In this document: positions 16,261-24,500 of the stretch, in pieces
How the letters are laid out: every line of letters starts with the position of its first letter
Position numbering within the stretch: the first letter of the stretch is position 1
Assembly: GCF_024399335.1 (NCBI RefSeq)
Contig: NZ_CP075339.1
Span: 3,540,183 to 3,604,182 of the forward strand
Direction of reading: 5' to 3'
Origin: Leucobacter aridicollis
Lineage (GTDB): Bacteria > Actinomycetota > Actinomycetes > Actinomycetales > Microbacteriaceae
Length of the DNA: 64,000 bases
Made by a program: the position numbers and the translations under genes
Notes under the pieces: model-generated
What the model saw: the letters and a program-made list of their open reading frames with translations, nothing else
What the model was told of the DNA's origin: nothing
Database searches by the model: none

Positions 16261-17685
16261 ATGGAACCCCTCGCGCCGTCGCCTGGACCCTTCGAATCCG
16301 CCGTCGCGCTCCGCGACGCGCTCCGTCGAGGTGAGGTCATCGCGGTCGAGGCCGCCGAGTACTACCTTGGACGGATCAGTGAGCGCGCAGACCTGGGGGC
16401 GTTCATCGCGGTGACGGCCGACGAGGCGCTCCTCGAAGCTCGTGCGGCCGATGTCAGCCTGCACGCTAAGCGGACGGCCGGCGCCGACGAGGGCGCGGCG
16501 GGAAGTACGCGGCAGCCGCTGCTCGGGGTGCCGATCGCACACAAGGACATCGTTGACGTCGCCGGCGCGAAGACATCGTTCGGCACCGCCATCAGGCCGC
16601 CCCAGCTCGCAGCTGCCGATCATCCAGTCGTAGCTGGGCTTCGCGCCGCGGGCACGATCTCACTCGGCAAGACCCAGGTGCCTGAGTTCGGCCTCAACTG
16701 CTACTCCGAGAACCTCATCGCACCTCCAGCTCGCAATCCGCATGACCTCGAGCGCACCCCCGGCGGGTCGAGCGGCGGCAGTGCTGCGGCAGTTGCCGCT
16801 GGTGTGCTGCCCGTCGCGCCTGGAACCGACGGCGGCGGGTCGATCCGGATCCCAGCGCTCGCGTGCGGTCTCATCGGCCTGAAGCCAGGGCTCGGGGCGG
16901 TGCCCGGAGACGTCACGAACGGCTACGAAGATGTCTTTGGCGCCCCCATTCTCACAGTCTCGGGCCCGCTCGCGCGCACCCCGCTTGATGCGGCGATTCT
17001 CATGGACGCAATGGTCGCCGAAGCTGCCAGGGGGAGCTACGAGCTAGCAGTGCTGCGCTCAGACGACGTCAGGGGGCTCACCGTGGCCGCGAGCACATCA
17101 TCCCCGTTTGCGCCAGCGCTCGACATCACAGTCTCGGCCGACGCCCTTCGCGCGTTCGAGGAGGCAGCTGCCCGGCTTCAGGCGCTCGGGCACGGTGTCG
17201 ACCAGGCCGACTTCGTCTACGACCCGGAGTACTTCGACTTCTTTTCGGAGGGTTGGATCGCGAGTCTCTCGCTCATCGACCTGACGCCCGACCAGGTTGA
17301 ACTGCTCGCTCCGATCACGCGCGAAATGCGTGAGCGCGCGCTGTCGCGCTCACTGCCGCAGCACAAGGAGAGCGCTGCGCGACTTCGCGGCTTCGGTCGC
17401 GAGGCTCGCGAGCTCTGGGGTCGGACCGACATTGTCTTGACTCCCGGGCTTGCGATGGCGCCGCCCCGCATCGGCGAGTTCTCCTCGCTCCCGGGCTCCG
17501 AAGACTATAAGCGACAGTGCCAGCTGACGCCGTTCACCTCAATGGTCAACGTAGCGGGCTTGCCAGCCATCGCGGTTCCCATCACCGTCGACAGTACCGG
17601 CCTCCCGGTCGGGGTGCAGCTCATCGGTCGGCAGGGCAGCGAGGCGCAGCTCCTCGCTCTCGCGGAGCAGCTCACCGCGTTCTAG
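16261..17685 (+). CDS. Amidase signature family hydrolase
   Basis: A 474-residue amidase. The Ser-cisSer-Lys triad is visible: Lys in [10 protein letters not shown] (near 85), the cis-Ser and nucleophile in the glycine/serine-rich signature [14 protein letters not shown] (near 160-185, with [11 protein letters not shown]). It lacks the extra domains of GatA, and no gatB or gatC is nearby, so a stand-alone amidase acting on a small amide is more likely than the tRNA amidotransferase. No Shine-Dalgarno; TACGAT (16249-16254) ends six bases before the ATG, suggesting a leaderless start. Confidence 0.9.
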   Translation: MEPLAPSPGPFESAVALRDALRRGEVIAVEAAEYYLGRISERADLGAFIAVTADEALLEARAADVSLHAKRTAGADEGAAGSTRQPLLGVPIAHKDIVDVAGAKTSFGTAIRPPQLAAADHPVVAGLRAAGTISLGKTQVPEFGLNCYSENLIAPPARNPHDLERTPGGSSGGSAAAVAAGVLPVAPGTDGGGSIRIPALACGLIGLKPGLGAVPGDVTNGYEDVFGAPILTVSGPLARTPLDAAILMDAMVAEAARGSYELAVLRSDDVRGLTVAASTSSPFAPALDITVSADALRAFEEAAARLQALGHGVDQADFVYDPEYFDFFSEGWIASLSLIDLTPDQVELLAPITREMRERALSRSLPQHKESAARLRGFGREARELWGRTDIVLTPGLAMAPPRIGEFSSLPGSEDYKRQCQLTPFTSMVNVAGLPAIAVPITVDSTGLPVGVQLIGRQGSEAQLLALAEQLTAF

Positions 17686-17703
17686 GCGCGCTCGGCGCCT
17701 GAG

Positions 17704-18432
17704 TTAGGCGGCCGCGTCACCGAGCGTCGCCCGCAGCATGTCGGTGACCTCGTGAATGTGGGCGCCCATCGTCTCGCCAGCAGCCTGCGCATCTCCCGCG
17801 CGGATCGCCTCAAACACCGCCCGGTGTTGCGCAATGAGCGCGTCGTTCCCCTGCGCGCGCTCGACGACGCGGACAACCCAGACCGCGAGCAGCGACTTGA
17901 TGTTCAGGAGGATCGCTGAGAGAGCGGAGTTCGCAGCCGCCCTCGCAATGGCGAGGTGGAACGCGTTGTCGGCACTCGCGAATGCTTCAGGGTTCTCCGC
18001 GCTCTCCATCCTGACGAGCAGTCCTTCAAGTTCCGTGAGGTCCGCGTCGCTCCGGCGCTCAGCCGCGAGACCGGCAAGCGCAACCTCGGTGTAGTACCGC
18101 GCTTCGATGAGTTCGTCTGCCTCGCGGGTGCCGAGCAGCACGCCCCACGACACCACCTGCGGCAGGATACTGCTCGGGGCGGTCGAGAGATAGGTGCCGT
18201 CGCCGGGGCGGATGTCGATGAAGCCGATGATGTCGAGGCACTTGAGCGCCTCGCGTAGCGGCGACCGGCCAACGCCAAGGAGCTCAACGAGTCTGCGCTC
18301 AGGGGGCAGCTTGTCGCCGGGCTTCATGCCCAGGCTCACGGTGCTCTGCACGACGTGCTGAACGATGTCGGCGACCGAGGTACGGCGAGCATCACCTACC
18401 GCGGGAAAGACAGGATCAGACAGAGCAATCAC
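17704..18432 (-). CDS. GntR family (FadR subfamily) regulator of the sugar-acid operon
   Basis: A 242-residue regulator with winged helix (LGVGRSPLREALKCLDIIGF, about 50-75) and C-terminal FCD domain with the NAFHLAIARAAAN metal/ligand motif. It is the last gene downstream of the aldolase, separated by 136 bp that contain a strong hairpin. FadR-type regulators of this kind usually respond to sugar acids such as uronates or gluconate. The near-perfect palindrome at 22295-22316, before the first gene of the operon, is a good candidate target. Confidence 0.87.
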   Translation of the reverse strand: MIALSDPVFPAVGDARRTSVADIVQHVVQSTVSLGMKPGDKLPPERRLVELLGVGRSPLREALKCLDIIGFIDIRPGDGTYLSTAPSSILPQVVSWGVLLGTREADELIEARYYTEVALAGLAAERRSDADLTELEGLLVRMESAENPEAFASADNAFHLAIARAAANSALSAILLNIKSLLAVWVVRVVERAQGNDALIAQHRAVFEAIRAGDAQAAGETMGAHIHEVTDMLRATLGDAAA

Positions 18433-18486
18433 CCTTCCTCATGCGTGACGCCCCGCGCCGAGCCGCCACTTCGTTCTTGGAGCGAT

Positions 18487-18524
18487 GATACAGGCCGCAC
18501 CCAAGCGGGGGTGCGGCCTGTATC
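18487..18524 (-). terminator. Strong hairpin between aldolase and GntR genes
   Basis: A perfect 16-bp stem (18487-18502 with 18509-18524) and six-base loop, with a GC-rich centre and GATAC/GTATC ends. It lies downstream of the aldolase stop (18569). No U-tract follows on the minus strand, so it may be a partial terminator or an mRNA stabiliser that lowers expression of the regulator gene relative to the operon. Confidence 0.6.
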
Positions 18525-18568
18525 TATCCTGACACCGGAGATCACTCCCGGGTGCGCGAAAGGGGCGG

Positions 18569-19348
18569 CTAGAACCAGCGGTGCCCGACGGTGTCCTTGC
18601 CGAGCTCGCCGGCCATCTGCTTGATCTGGCGGATCATGAGGCCGATGTCTGAGCCGAGCGAGACCATGCCGAATCCCTGGTCTCGGCGCTGGATTGCCTC
18701 GTCTGTGTGACGGGCCACGATGCCTGAGCCAATCCCCCTTTCCTTCGCTCGGCGCAGGATGTCGAGGTTGATTTCGGTGACGCCAGGGCCTTCCCACTCT
18801 CCGACCGCACCGCGGCTCGCCGACATGTCGCCGGGACCGAGGAAGATCGCCTCGATGCCGTCGACGCCGAGAATCTCGTCAAGGTTGTCGTACGATTTCT
18901 GCGTCTCGATCATCGGAATGAAGAGCAGCTCGTCGTTCGCTGTCTTCACGTAGTTCTCGAGATCCAGACCCCATTTCACCGACCGCTCACCACCGATGCC
19001 GCGGCGCCCGATGGGCGGGTAGTAGAAGTGGTCGTATGCGGCCTTCACCTCGTCTGCGCTGTCGACGAGGGGCAGCACGATGCCGTGCGCGCCGACGTCG
19101 AGCGCCCGCTTGATCGGCTCGAGATCTTGCGATGGCGGGCGAACAAGCACGGTCATGTCTGTGCCGCGCGCGGCCTGCAGGTGGCCCTGAATGTCTTTGA
19201 AGTTCAGGTAGCCGTGCTCCATGTCGATGCAGATCCAGTCGATCCCGAGCATCCCAGCAACCTCGGTCACCGCGGACGCCTCGGAGGTCACCCAGAGACC
19301 AAATGCGGTCTCCCCTGCTGCGAGCTTATGGCGGAGCTTCTCGTTCAA
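18569..19348 (-). CDS. HpcH/HpaI family class II aldolase
   Basis: A 259-residue TIM-barrel metal-dependent aldolase. The family motifs WICIDMEHG (with the metal-proximal Glu), RPPSQD, PMIET and FLGPGDMSAS are in order. Members cleave 2-oxo-3-deoxy sugar acids or 4-hydroxy-2-oxoacids to pyruvate or oxaloacetate and an aldehyde. I take the TTG at 19348 as start: it overlaps the permease stop (TTGA) and AAAGG lies seven bases before it; the upstream extension of the open frame lies inside the permease gene. Its place beside a KdgT-like permease supports a 2-keto-3-deoxy acid substrate. Confidence 0.88.
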   Translation of the reverse strand: MNEKLRHKLAAGETAFGLWVTSEASAVTEVAGMLGIDWICIDMEHGYLNFKDIQGHLQAARGTDMTVLVRPPSQDLEPIKRALDVGAHGIVLPLVDSADEVKAAYDHFYYPPIGRRGIGGERSVKWGLDLENYVKTANDELLFIPMIETQKSYDNLDEILGVDGIEAIFLGPGDMSASRGAVGEWEGPGVTEINLDILRRAKERGIGSGIVARHTDEAIQRRDQGFGMVSLGSDIGLMIRQIKQMAGELGKDTVGHRWF

Positions 19349-20439
19349 CTCATTACCTTTCGTTCGTCGGCCGCGGCGTTCGCGCCCGATGTGTGGGTGT
19401 CTTCCGTGTGCCTTCGGAAGTTCCATTCGTCCTCGGCCTGCGGCGACGTGCCGCGCTTCAGCTGCCACTTGGAGACCCAAGCAACAAGGAAGGGGACGAG
19501 GATCGCGGTGGTGATGACGGCGGCGGCGATCTGCGATGTCGCGATCGCCTGGATCGACTCGTAGCTCGGGTCGACGAGCGCAACTGCCGCCGGTGTCGCG
19601 ATCGCATTGCCAGCGGTCGTTGACTCGGCCGCACCGGCGATGACGTTGCGGGCGCGCTTCGGGCGGCCACGCAGCACATGCACGAGGTACAGCAGCCCCA
19701 TGCTCGCGGCGGCGACAATTGTGAGCGAGAAGAGGCCAAGGAGCACGCCCTGCAGGCCCGACTGCGGCAGCGCCGCGAAGTCGATACCGCGGCCGACGAT
19801 GAAACCGAGGAACGGGATGAGGAGCAGCTCGCCTGGCTTCAGGAAGTTGCGGGCGGTGGGGCTCACGTTGCCGACGATGAATCCGATGACGAGCGGGAGC
19901 AGGATCCCGACGAGCATCTCGGCAGGGAACGACGCGAGGCCAGCAGCTCCAAGCGCGATGAGCGTGATGAACGGGCCGTCGTTGATCGACAGCACCGACA
20001 CTGCGCCGCGGTCGCTAAGGTTGCCGAACTGCTTCGTGAGCGCGACGTACAGGGTCGAGTTCGAGTTCGTGATCGCCGCAATGAGCGCGAGCGGAGTGAG
20101 CCCCCAGAGCACGCCGCCGGGGACAAGGAACGCCACGCCGAGGCCGATCGCGATGCCGACGCCGACCTTTGCGGTGAGCACGACGACGCCCTTCTCGAGC
20201 GTCACGGCTCCCTGCCGAAAGTCGAGCTGCGCGCCCATACAGAAGAAGAACAGCCCAAGGAGGGCGCCGACGCCGTCGCGGAAGAGCGCCGTCGTGAAGC
20301 TGCCGATGTCGAGTAGTTCGGGGAAGAAGGTGTTAATAATGGCGCCGAGAAACAGCGGGTAGATCATGAGCGCGCCAGGCACGCTTCCGACGAGCTTCCC
20401 GAGTCGCTTGAGCGGCCCAGTGGTAGTGGTTTCGGTCAA
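19345..20439 (-). CDS. 2-keto-3-deoxygluconate permease family transporter (KdgT-like)
   Basis: A 364-residue membrane protein of the KdgT family with about ten segments. Conserved stretches include GALMIYPLFLGAIINTFFPE, FCMGAQLDF, AITNSNSTLY and TTAGNAIATPAAVA. E. coli KdgT is about 327 residues; the extra length is a hydrophilic C-terminal tail. Start is a TTG with GGAG seven bases before it. The product probably imports a sugar acid degraded by the aldolase and dehydrogenase of the same operon. Confidence 0.87.
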   Translation of the reverse strand: MTETTTTGPLKRLGKLVGSVPGALMIYPLFLGAIINTFFPELLDIGSFTTALFRDGVGALLGLFFFCMGAQLDFRQGAVTLEKGVVVLTAKVGVGIAIGLGVAFLVPGGVLWGLTPLALIAAITNSNSTLYVALTKQFGNLSDRGAVSVLSINDGPFITLIALGAAGLASFPAEMLVGILLPLVIGFIVGNVSPTARNFLKPGELLLIPFLGFIVGRGIDFAALPQSGLQGVLLGLFSLTIVAAASMGLLYLVHVLRGRPKRARNVIAGAAESTTAGNAIATPAAVALVDPSYESIQAIATSQIAAAVITTAILVPFLVAWVSKWQLKRGTSPQAEDEWNFRRHTEDTHTSGANAAADERKVMS

Positions 20440-20471
20440 GACTCACTCCTTCGTGAGATGTGGCTGACGGC

Positions 20472-21833
20472 CTAGGCGGCCGCGGTGGATCGGGCCTCGC
20501 GTGCCCTGGCTTCGAGTTCGCGGCGCACCTCGACCGCGATCGTGTCGGCGGGGAGTTCGACGTCGTCCCAGCTGACTGGCTGGCCCTTCGCGACCGCGCG
20601 AACGACCTTCGCTCCATGCGCGAGCCCCATCGGCAGGCAGCGCCCGTCGAGGGATCGCTCGGCGCTCGTGAGCGCACCGCGCACCGTGTAGCCGCCCTCG
20701 CCGTCGAGCACGTCTCCAGGGGCGAGGTCGCGCTTGGCCACGCTGATGACGTCGCCGATGAACGCCTTCGGAGCGCCAGTCGCCTCTCCGCGCAGCACGG
20801 CGGAGGCGATGCTCACCCCGAGTTCCATGCCGATCATGTGGTACGGCCGATACAGGGATGCGAACTCACCACTCGGGTCGGTGATCACGCCGTACTCGGT
20901 GAAGCACGCTGCCGCATATTCGGTCCGCGCCTTGAACGTGACGTATACGCCCCAGCGCAGGTCGCGCGCAATCTCGCTGCCATCACGCTCGAGGCTCGAG
21001 ACGACCTCAACAGTTCCGCTCTGCCGCAGCACTCCACCGCGATCGGCGGGGATGAGTTCACTCGAGAGGTCGTCGACGCTCACTGGCGGGAACCGCAGCC
21101 CGTCGGCATCGGGGACGAGTCCGGTGGCGTTTGCGACGGCCGCCATCTCGATGGCTGACTTCGTGCCGTCGATGAACGAGTTGAACATCTGTGGGTTCAT
21201 CCCGCCGGCCTGCGCCTGCTCCTCGGTGAGGCCGTAGTAGCCCCATACGGTCTCGGGCGTCGACTCCTCATACTCGGGAAGGTACTTGGTGCCCTTGCCC
21301 GCGGCGACAACCTCGTAGCCGACGGTGCGGCACCAGTCGACCATCTCGGAAATAAGCGCGGGCTGGTCGCCATAGGCCATTGAGTAGACGACGCCAGCGG
21401 CGTCTGCCTTCTCCTTGAGGATCGGGCCGACCATGCAATCCGCTTCGACATTCACCATGATGATGTGCTTGCCGTGCTCGATTGCGGCGAGGGCGTGCTT
21501 CGTGCCGACGAGCGGATTTCCAGTCACTTCGAGGATGACCTCGACGTGCTCGCTCGACACGAGCTCCATCGAGTCGGTGACGACCGCAGTGCGGCCGCTC
21601 TCGCGAGCCTCATCAAGGGTAATTCGGCCGTAGCGCTCGGCGTCCCAGCCGGTGCGCGCGAGGGAGGCCTCCGCCCGGGCCGGGTCGAGCTCGGCGACAC
21701 CGATAACGTGGAACTCGGGTTGCCCGGCGGCCTGGGTAAGAAACATCGAGGCGAACTTCCCTGCGCCGATGACACCGACCCGGATCGGGCCCGCCGCCTG
21801 TGCTCGCTGCTGCATCAGGTCGTAGAGGTTCAT
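20472..21833 (-). CDS. NAD(P)-dependent oxidoreductase with homoserine-dehydrogenase-like fold and SAF domain
   Basis: A 453-residue enzyme. Residues 15-150 are a Rossmann fold (RVGVIGAGKFASMFL), the middle resembles homoserine dehydrogenase-like catalytic domains (GDQPALISEMVDWCRTVGYEVV; KYLPEY), and the C-terminal 110 residues form a SAF domain (VAKRDLAPGDVLDGEGGYTVRG). Such proteins occur in sugar-acid degradation clusters but few are characterised. Its ATG overlaps the stop of the NIPSNAP gene (ATGA). I infer oxidation of a branched or four- to six-carbon sugar acid; the exact reaction cannot be stated. Confidence 0.8.
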   Translation of the reverse strand: MNLYDLMQQRAQAAGPIRVGVIGAGKFASMFLTQAAGQPEFHVIGVAELDPARAEASLARTGWDAERYGRITLDEARESGRTAVVTDSMELVSSEHVEVILEVTGNPLVGTKHALAAIEHGKHIIMVNVEADCMVGPILKEKADAAGVVYSMAYGDQPALISEMVDWCRTVGYEVVAAGKGTKYLPEYEESTPETVWGYYGLTEEQAQAGGMNPQMFNSFIDGTKSAIEMAAVANATGLVPDADGLRFPPVSVDDLSSELIPADRGGVLRQSGTVEVVSSLERDGSEIARDLRWGVYVTFKARTEYAAACFTEYGVITDPSGEFASLYRPYHMIGMELGVSIASAVLRGEATGAPKAFIGDVISVAKRDLAPGDVLDGEGGYTVRGALTSAERSLDGRCLPMGLAHGAKVVRAVAKGQPVSWDDVELPADTIAVEVRRELEARAREARSTAAA

Positions 21834-22222
21834 GCGAGTTCTCCTGCCTGGCCGGCGAGGCCAAAATTGAAGGCGGTCAGCTCGTCAGCCGGGGCGACCG
21901 GCAGCTCACGGATGGGCGAGAACGATGTCGGCGTCATGATTGTGTTGTCCCAGCGGACGATCATCGGTCGAACGACGTCGATGCACGCCTGCCACTCTGG
22001 GTCTGCGGCGAGCGCCGCCCGCCGCGCTGCACGGTCATTCAGGTCGGTGAACGCCCAGAGGTGGCGCACCTGATTCTGCGTGCCGAACTCGGTCGTGAAA
22101 TAGCCGAGGAAACCCTCGAGAATACGCTTCTGCGCTGGTAAACCGAGGCGCTCGTAGTTCGCAAGGAACTCCGCCATCGGTATGCCCGGGTTGATGTCGT
22201 AGGTGCGCATTTCGACGATCAC
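21830..22222 (-). CDS. NIPSNAP family protein
   Basis: A 130-residue dimeric alpha/beta barrel (ferredoxin-like) protein with the NIPSNAP opening VIVEMRTYDINPG and the RHLWAFTDLNDRAARRAAL helix. The GTG at 22222 has an excellent AAGGAGG five bases before it; the open frame extends into the promoter region but those residues are not homologous. First gene of the operon. Members are thought to be small binding proteins or monooxygenase-like isomerases; role here unknown. Confidence 0.85.
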   Translation of the reverse strand: MIVEMRTYDINPGIPMAEFLANYERLGLPAQKRILEGFLGYFTTEFGTQNQVRHLWAFTDLNDRAARRAALAADPEWQACIDVVRPMIVRWDNTIMTPTSFSPIRELPVAPADELTAFNFGLAGQAGELA

Positions 22223-22294
22223 GCACGCCTCCTTTTCGCTTCGTTGCGGGTTCATGTCCGTTGATATTCCGCGGGAGTTGCCTCCACCAGAGCG

Positions 22295-22316
22295 AAACAT
22301 CAACCGGTCGATGTTT
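22295..22316. promoter_or_regulatory. 22-bp near-perfect palindrome, candidate GntR operator
   Basis: The half-site AAACATCAACC is followed by GGTCGATGTTT; 20 of 22 positions are symmetric. It lies 73 bases upstream of the NIPSNAP start and about 85 bases before the divergent TSUP gene. Size and symmetry fit a FadR-subfamily operator. Candidate regulator: the GntR gene at 17704-18432 in the same operon. Confidence 0.6.
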
Positions 22317-22400
22317 AGCATAGAGGTCCAGACTGACTCCGTCAACATCGGCCCACAATCGGGTCGGAGCACGACACACGACAGTCGGTAGAGTGTCGGC

Positions 22401-23165
22401 ATGACCCCGTCGCAGTTCGAGCTCGCCCCCCAGGCGTGGGGCCTGCTGCTCGTCGCAGCGGTGCTCGTTGGCGTCTCGAAGACAGCGCTGCCAGGGATCA
22501 ATACGATCTCCATCGCGATCTTTGCTGCCGTGCTGCCAGCGAAGGCCTCGACGGGGGCGCTGCTCCTGCTCCTCATCGTCGGCGACGTATTCGCGCTCGT
22601 GAGCTACCGGAGGGAGGCCGACTGGCGGGCCCTTCTGCGCCTCATCCCATTCGCCGCGCTCGGACTCGGCCTTGGGGCGCTGTTCCTTGCACTCACGAAC
22701 GACGGGTCGGTGCGTCGGGTCATCGGTGCGATCCTGCTCGTACTCATTGGCGTGACGCTGTGGCAGCGATGGCACCCGCGCGCCGCCGAACCACATCCCG
22801 CCGAGCCCTCTCACGCCGCCGCGCGCGCCGGGTTCGGAACGCTCGGCGGGTTCACGACGATGGTCGCGAACGCCGGCGGCCCGGTCATGTCGCTCTACTT
22901 CCTGTCCGCACGGCTTCCAGTGGCGACCTTCCTCGGCACCGCCGCCTGGTTCTTCGCCGCAATCAACCTCACCAAGCTCCCGATTTCAATCAGCCTCGGC
23001 CTCATTACCCCCGCGACGCTCGAGCTCGACCTATTACTCGTTCCCGGCGTGGTCGCCGGCGCCTTCCTCGGGCGCCTGATCGCCGCGCGCATTCGCCAGC
23101 GCACCTTCGAGTGGGCAGTGATCGCTGGTACCTCCCTCGGCGCGCTCTACCTGCTGCTGAGCTAG
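22401..23165 (+). CDS. TSUP family membrane transporter (TauE/SafE)
   Basis: A 254-residue protein with about eight membrane segments and the two TauE/SafE repeats (VGVSKTALPGINTISIAIFA and GFTTMVANAGGPVMSLYFL). Members export or import sulfite, sulfonates or other sulfur compounds. TAGAGT (22389-22394) ends six bases before the ATG and there is no Shine-Dalgarno, so it is probably leaderless. It is divergent from the sugar-acid operon. Confidence 0.88.
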   Translation: MTPSQFELAPQAWGLLLVAAVLVGVSKTALPGINTISIAIFAAVLPAKASTGALLLLLIVGDVFALVSYRREADWRALLRLIPFAALGLGLGALFLALTNDGSVRRVIGAILLVLIGVTLWQRWHPRAAEPHPAEPSHAAARAGFGTLGGFTTMVANAGGPVMSLYFLSARLPVATFLGTAAWFFAAINLTKLPISISLGLITPATLELDLLLVPGVVAGAFLGRLIAARIRQRTFEWAVIAGTSLGALYLLLS

Positions 23166-23192
23166 GACGCATCACGGCCCACATTGCCGAAG

Positions 23193-23207
23193 TACCCCCT
23201 CGGGGTA
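23193..23207 (+). promoter_or_regulatory. CsoR/copper-type operator palindrome
   Basis: TACCCC-CTC-GGGGTA is a perfect 6+3+6 palindrome of the type bound by CsoR and related copper-sensing repressors. It ends five bases before the GTG of the HMA copper-chaperone gene. No csoR gene lies in the window, so the regulator must act in trans. Confidence 0.65.
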
Positions 23208-23211
23208 TAGC

Positions 23212-23430
23212 GTGAGTGACATGCACACGATCGATTTCTCTGTCACCGGAATGACCTGCGGAAACTGCGAAAACCACGTACGCGAGGAGGTCGGCGAGGT
23301 GCCCGGCGCCCGGGTCCTCGAGGTGAACGCGACGTCGGGCCTGCTGCGCGTCGAGTCCGAGACCCCCCTCGACGTCGCGGCCGTGATCGCGGCGGTCGAC
23401 GAGGCTGGCTACGAGGCAACGGTCGTCTAG
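23212..23430 (+). CDS. Heavy-metal-associated (HMA) domain protein, CopZ-like copper chaperone
   Basis: A 72-residue single HMA domain with the metal site GMTCGNC near residues 13-19 and the usual beta-alpha-beta-beta-alpha-beta layout. It probably carries Cu(I) in the cytosol to a P-type ATPase or repressor; no such ATPase is nearby. A GTG at 23212 is assumed; an ATG three codons later is equally possible, as neither has a clear Shine-Dalgarno. Confidence 0.9.
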   Translation: MSDMHTIDFSVTGMTCGNCENHVREEVGEVPGARVLEVNATSGLLRVESETPLDVAAVIAAVDEAGYEATVV

Positions 23431-23476
23431 CCGGGCGTGGATACGACCCGCGACACGATGAGGGAAGCCAGGTAAC

Positions 23477-24487
23477 ATGCGAAGCATGGATGAGCCGAAT
23501 TGCGACCCCGAGTTTAGCCCCGGCCATCCGTCGGCCCCCGCTGGCGGCGGAGAGAGCCACGCCGGCCATTCGCACGGGCTCGAGGGCGCAGCGACGGCGA
23601 CGGGCAAGCACCGCACACGCCTGATCCTGGTACTTGCGATCACACTCAGCGTGTTTCTGGTGCAGCTTGTTGGCGCCTTCATCTCGAAGTCGCTCTCGCT
23701 CCTTGCCGACTCCGGCCACATGCTGACCGACGCCACCGGCGTCGCGATCGCCCTGCTCGCGAGCATCATTGCGACGCTGCCGGCCAACTCGAAACGGACC
23801 TACGGCTATCTCCGGGTGGAGGTGCTCGCCGCGCTCGCAAACGGCATCGTGCTCGGCGTCATCGCCGTCGTCATCTTCGTGCAGGCGATCTCGCGCTTCG
23901 GTTCCGAGGTCGAAGTGCAGTCGACACCAATGCTCATCGCGGCGGTGATCGGCGCGGCAGCGAACCTCGTGTCCCTGCTTATTTTGCGCTCGGGCCAGAA
24001 GGAGAGCCTCAACGTTCGCGGAGCCTATCTCGAGGTACTCGGCGACCTCCTCGGCTCGCTTGCAGTCATCGTCGCTGGCATCATCATTGCCGTCACGGGC
24101 TGGATGATGGTCGACCAGATTGCGTCGATCGCGATTGCGCTGCTCATCGCACCGCGCGCCTACAGTCTCCTTCGCGACGTTGTTTCCGTACTCCTCGAGG
24201 CGACGCCAAAGGACTTCGATGTCAACGCAGCGCGCGATCATATGCTCGCGGTGCCTGGCGTCGTCGAGGTGCACGACGTGCACGCGTGGACGATCACCTC
24301 GGGCGTCCCGGCGTTTTCGGCCCACGTCACCATTACTGATGACTCGTGGAGCGAACGCGGGTATCACGCGGTACTCGACGAGCTCAAGGCCTGCCTCGTC
24401 GAGCACTTCAACCTTGAACACTCCACGCTGCAGCTCGAACCAGAAAGCCACGACATACCGAGCCTACGGCTGCACACCCACGACTAG
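23477..24487 (+). CDS. Cation diffusion facilitator (CDF) family metal exporter
   Basis: A 336-residue CDF protein. A His-containing N-terminus (HAGHSHG) precedes six membrane segments; the zinc-site motifs SLSLLADSGHMLTDATG (HxxxD in helix 2) and YLEVLGDLLGS (helix 5) are intact, and the C-terminal ferredoxin-like domain contains VEVHDVHAWT. This pattern matches CzcD/ZitB-type Zn2+/H+ antiporters. AGG lies four to five bases before the ATG. It sits next to the copper chaperone, forming a small metal-homeostasis group. Confidence 0.92.
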   Translation: MRSMDEPNCDPEFSPGHPSAPAGGGESHAGHSHGLEGAATATGKHRTRLILVLAITLSVFLVQLVGAFISKSLSLLADSGHMLTDATGVAIALLASIIATLPANSKRTYGYLRVEVLAALANGIVLGVIAVVIFVQAISRFGSEVEVQSTPMLIAAVIGAAANLVSLLILRSGQKESLNVRGAYLEVLGDLLGSLAVIVAGIIIAVTGWMMVDQIASIAIALLIAPRAYSLLRDVVSVLLEATPKDFDVNAARDHMLAVPGVVEVHDVHAWTITSGVPAFSAHVTITDDSWSERGYHAVLDELKACLVEHFNLEHSTLQLEPESHDIPSLRLHTHD

Positions 24488-24500
24488 CGCGCGATGGGGC

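Noticed and set aside
23243..24451. 402-codon open frame antisense to the CDF exporter
   Set aside because: No family resemblance, His/Arg/Asp-rich; the CDF protein on the other strand is complete and convincing.
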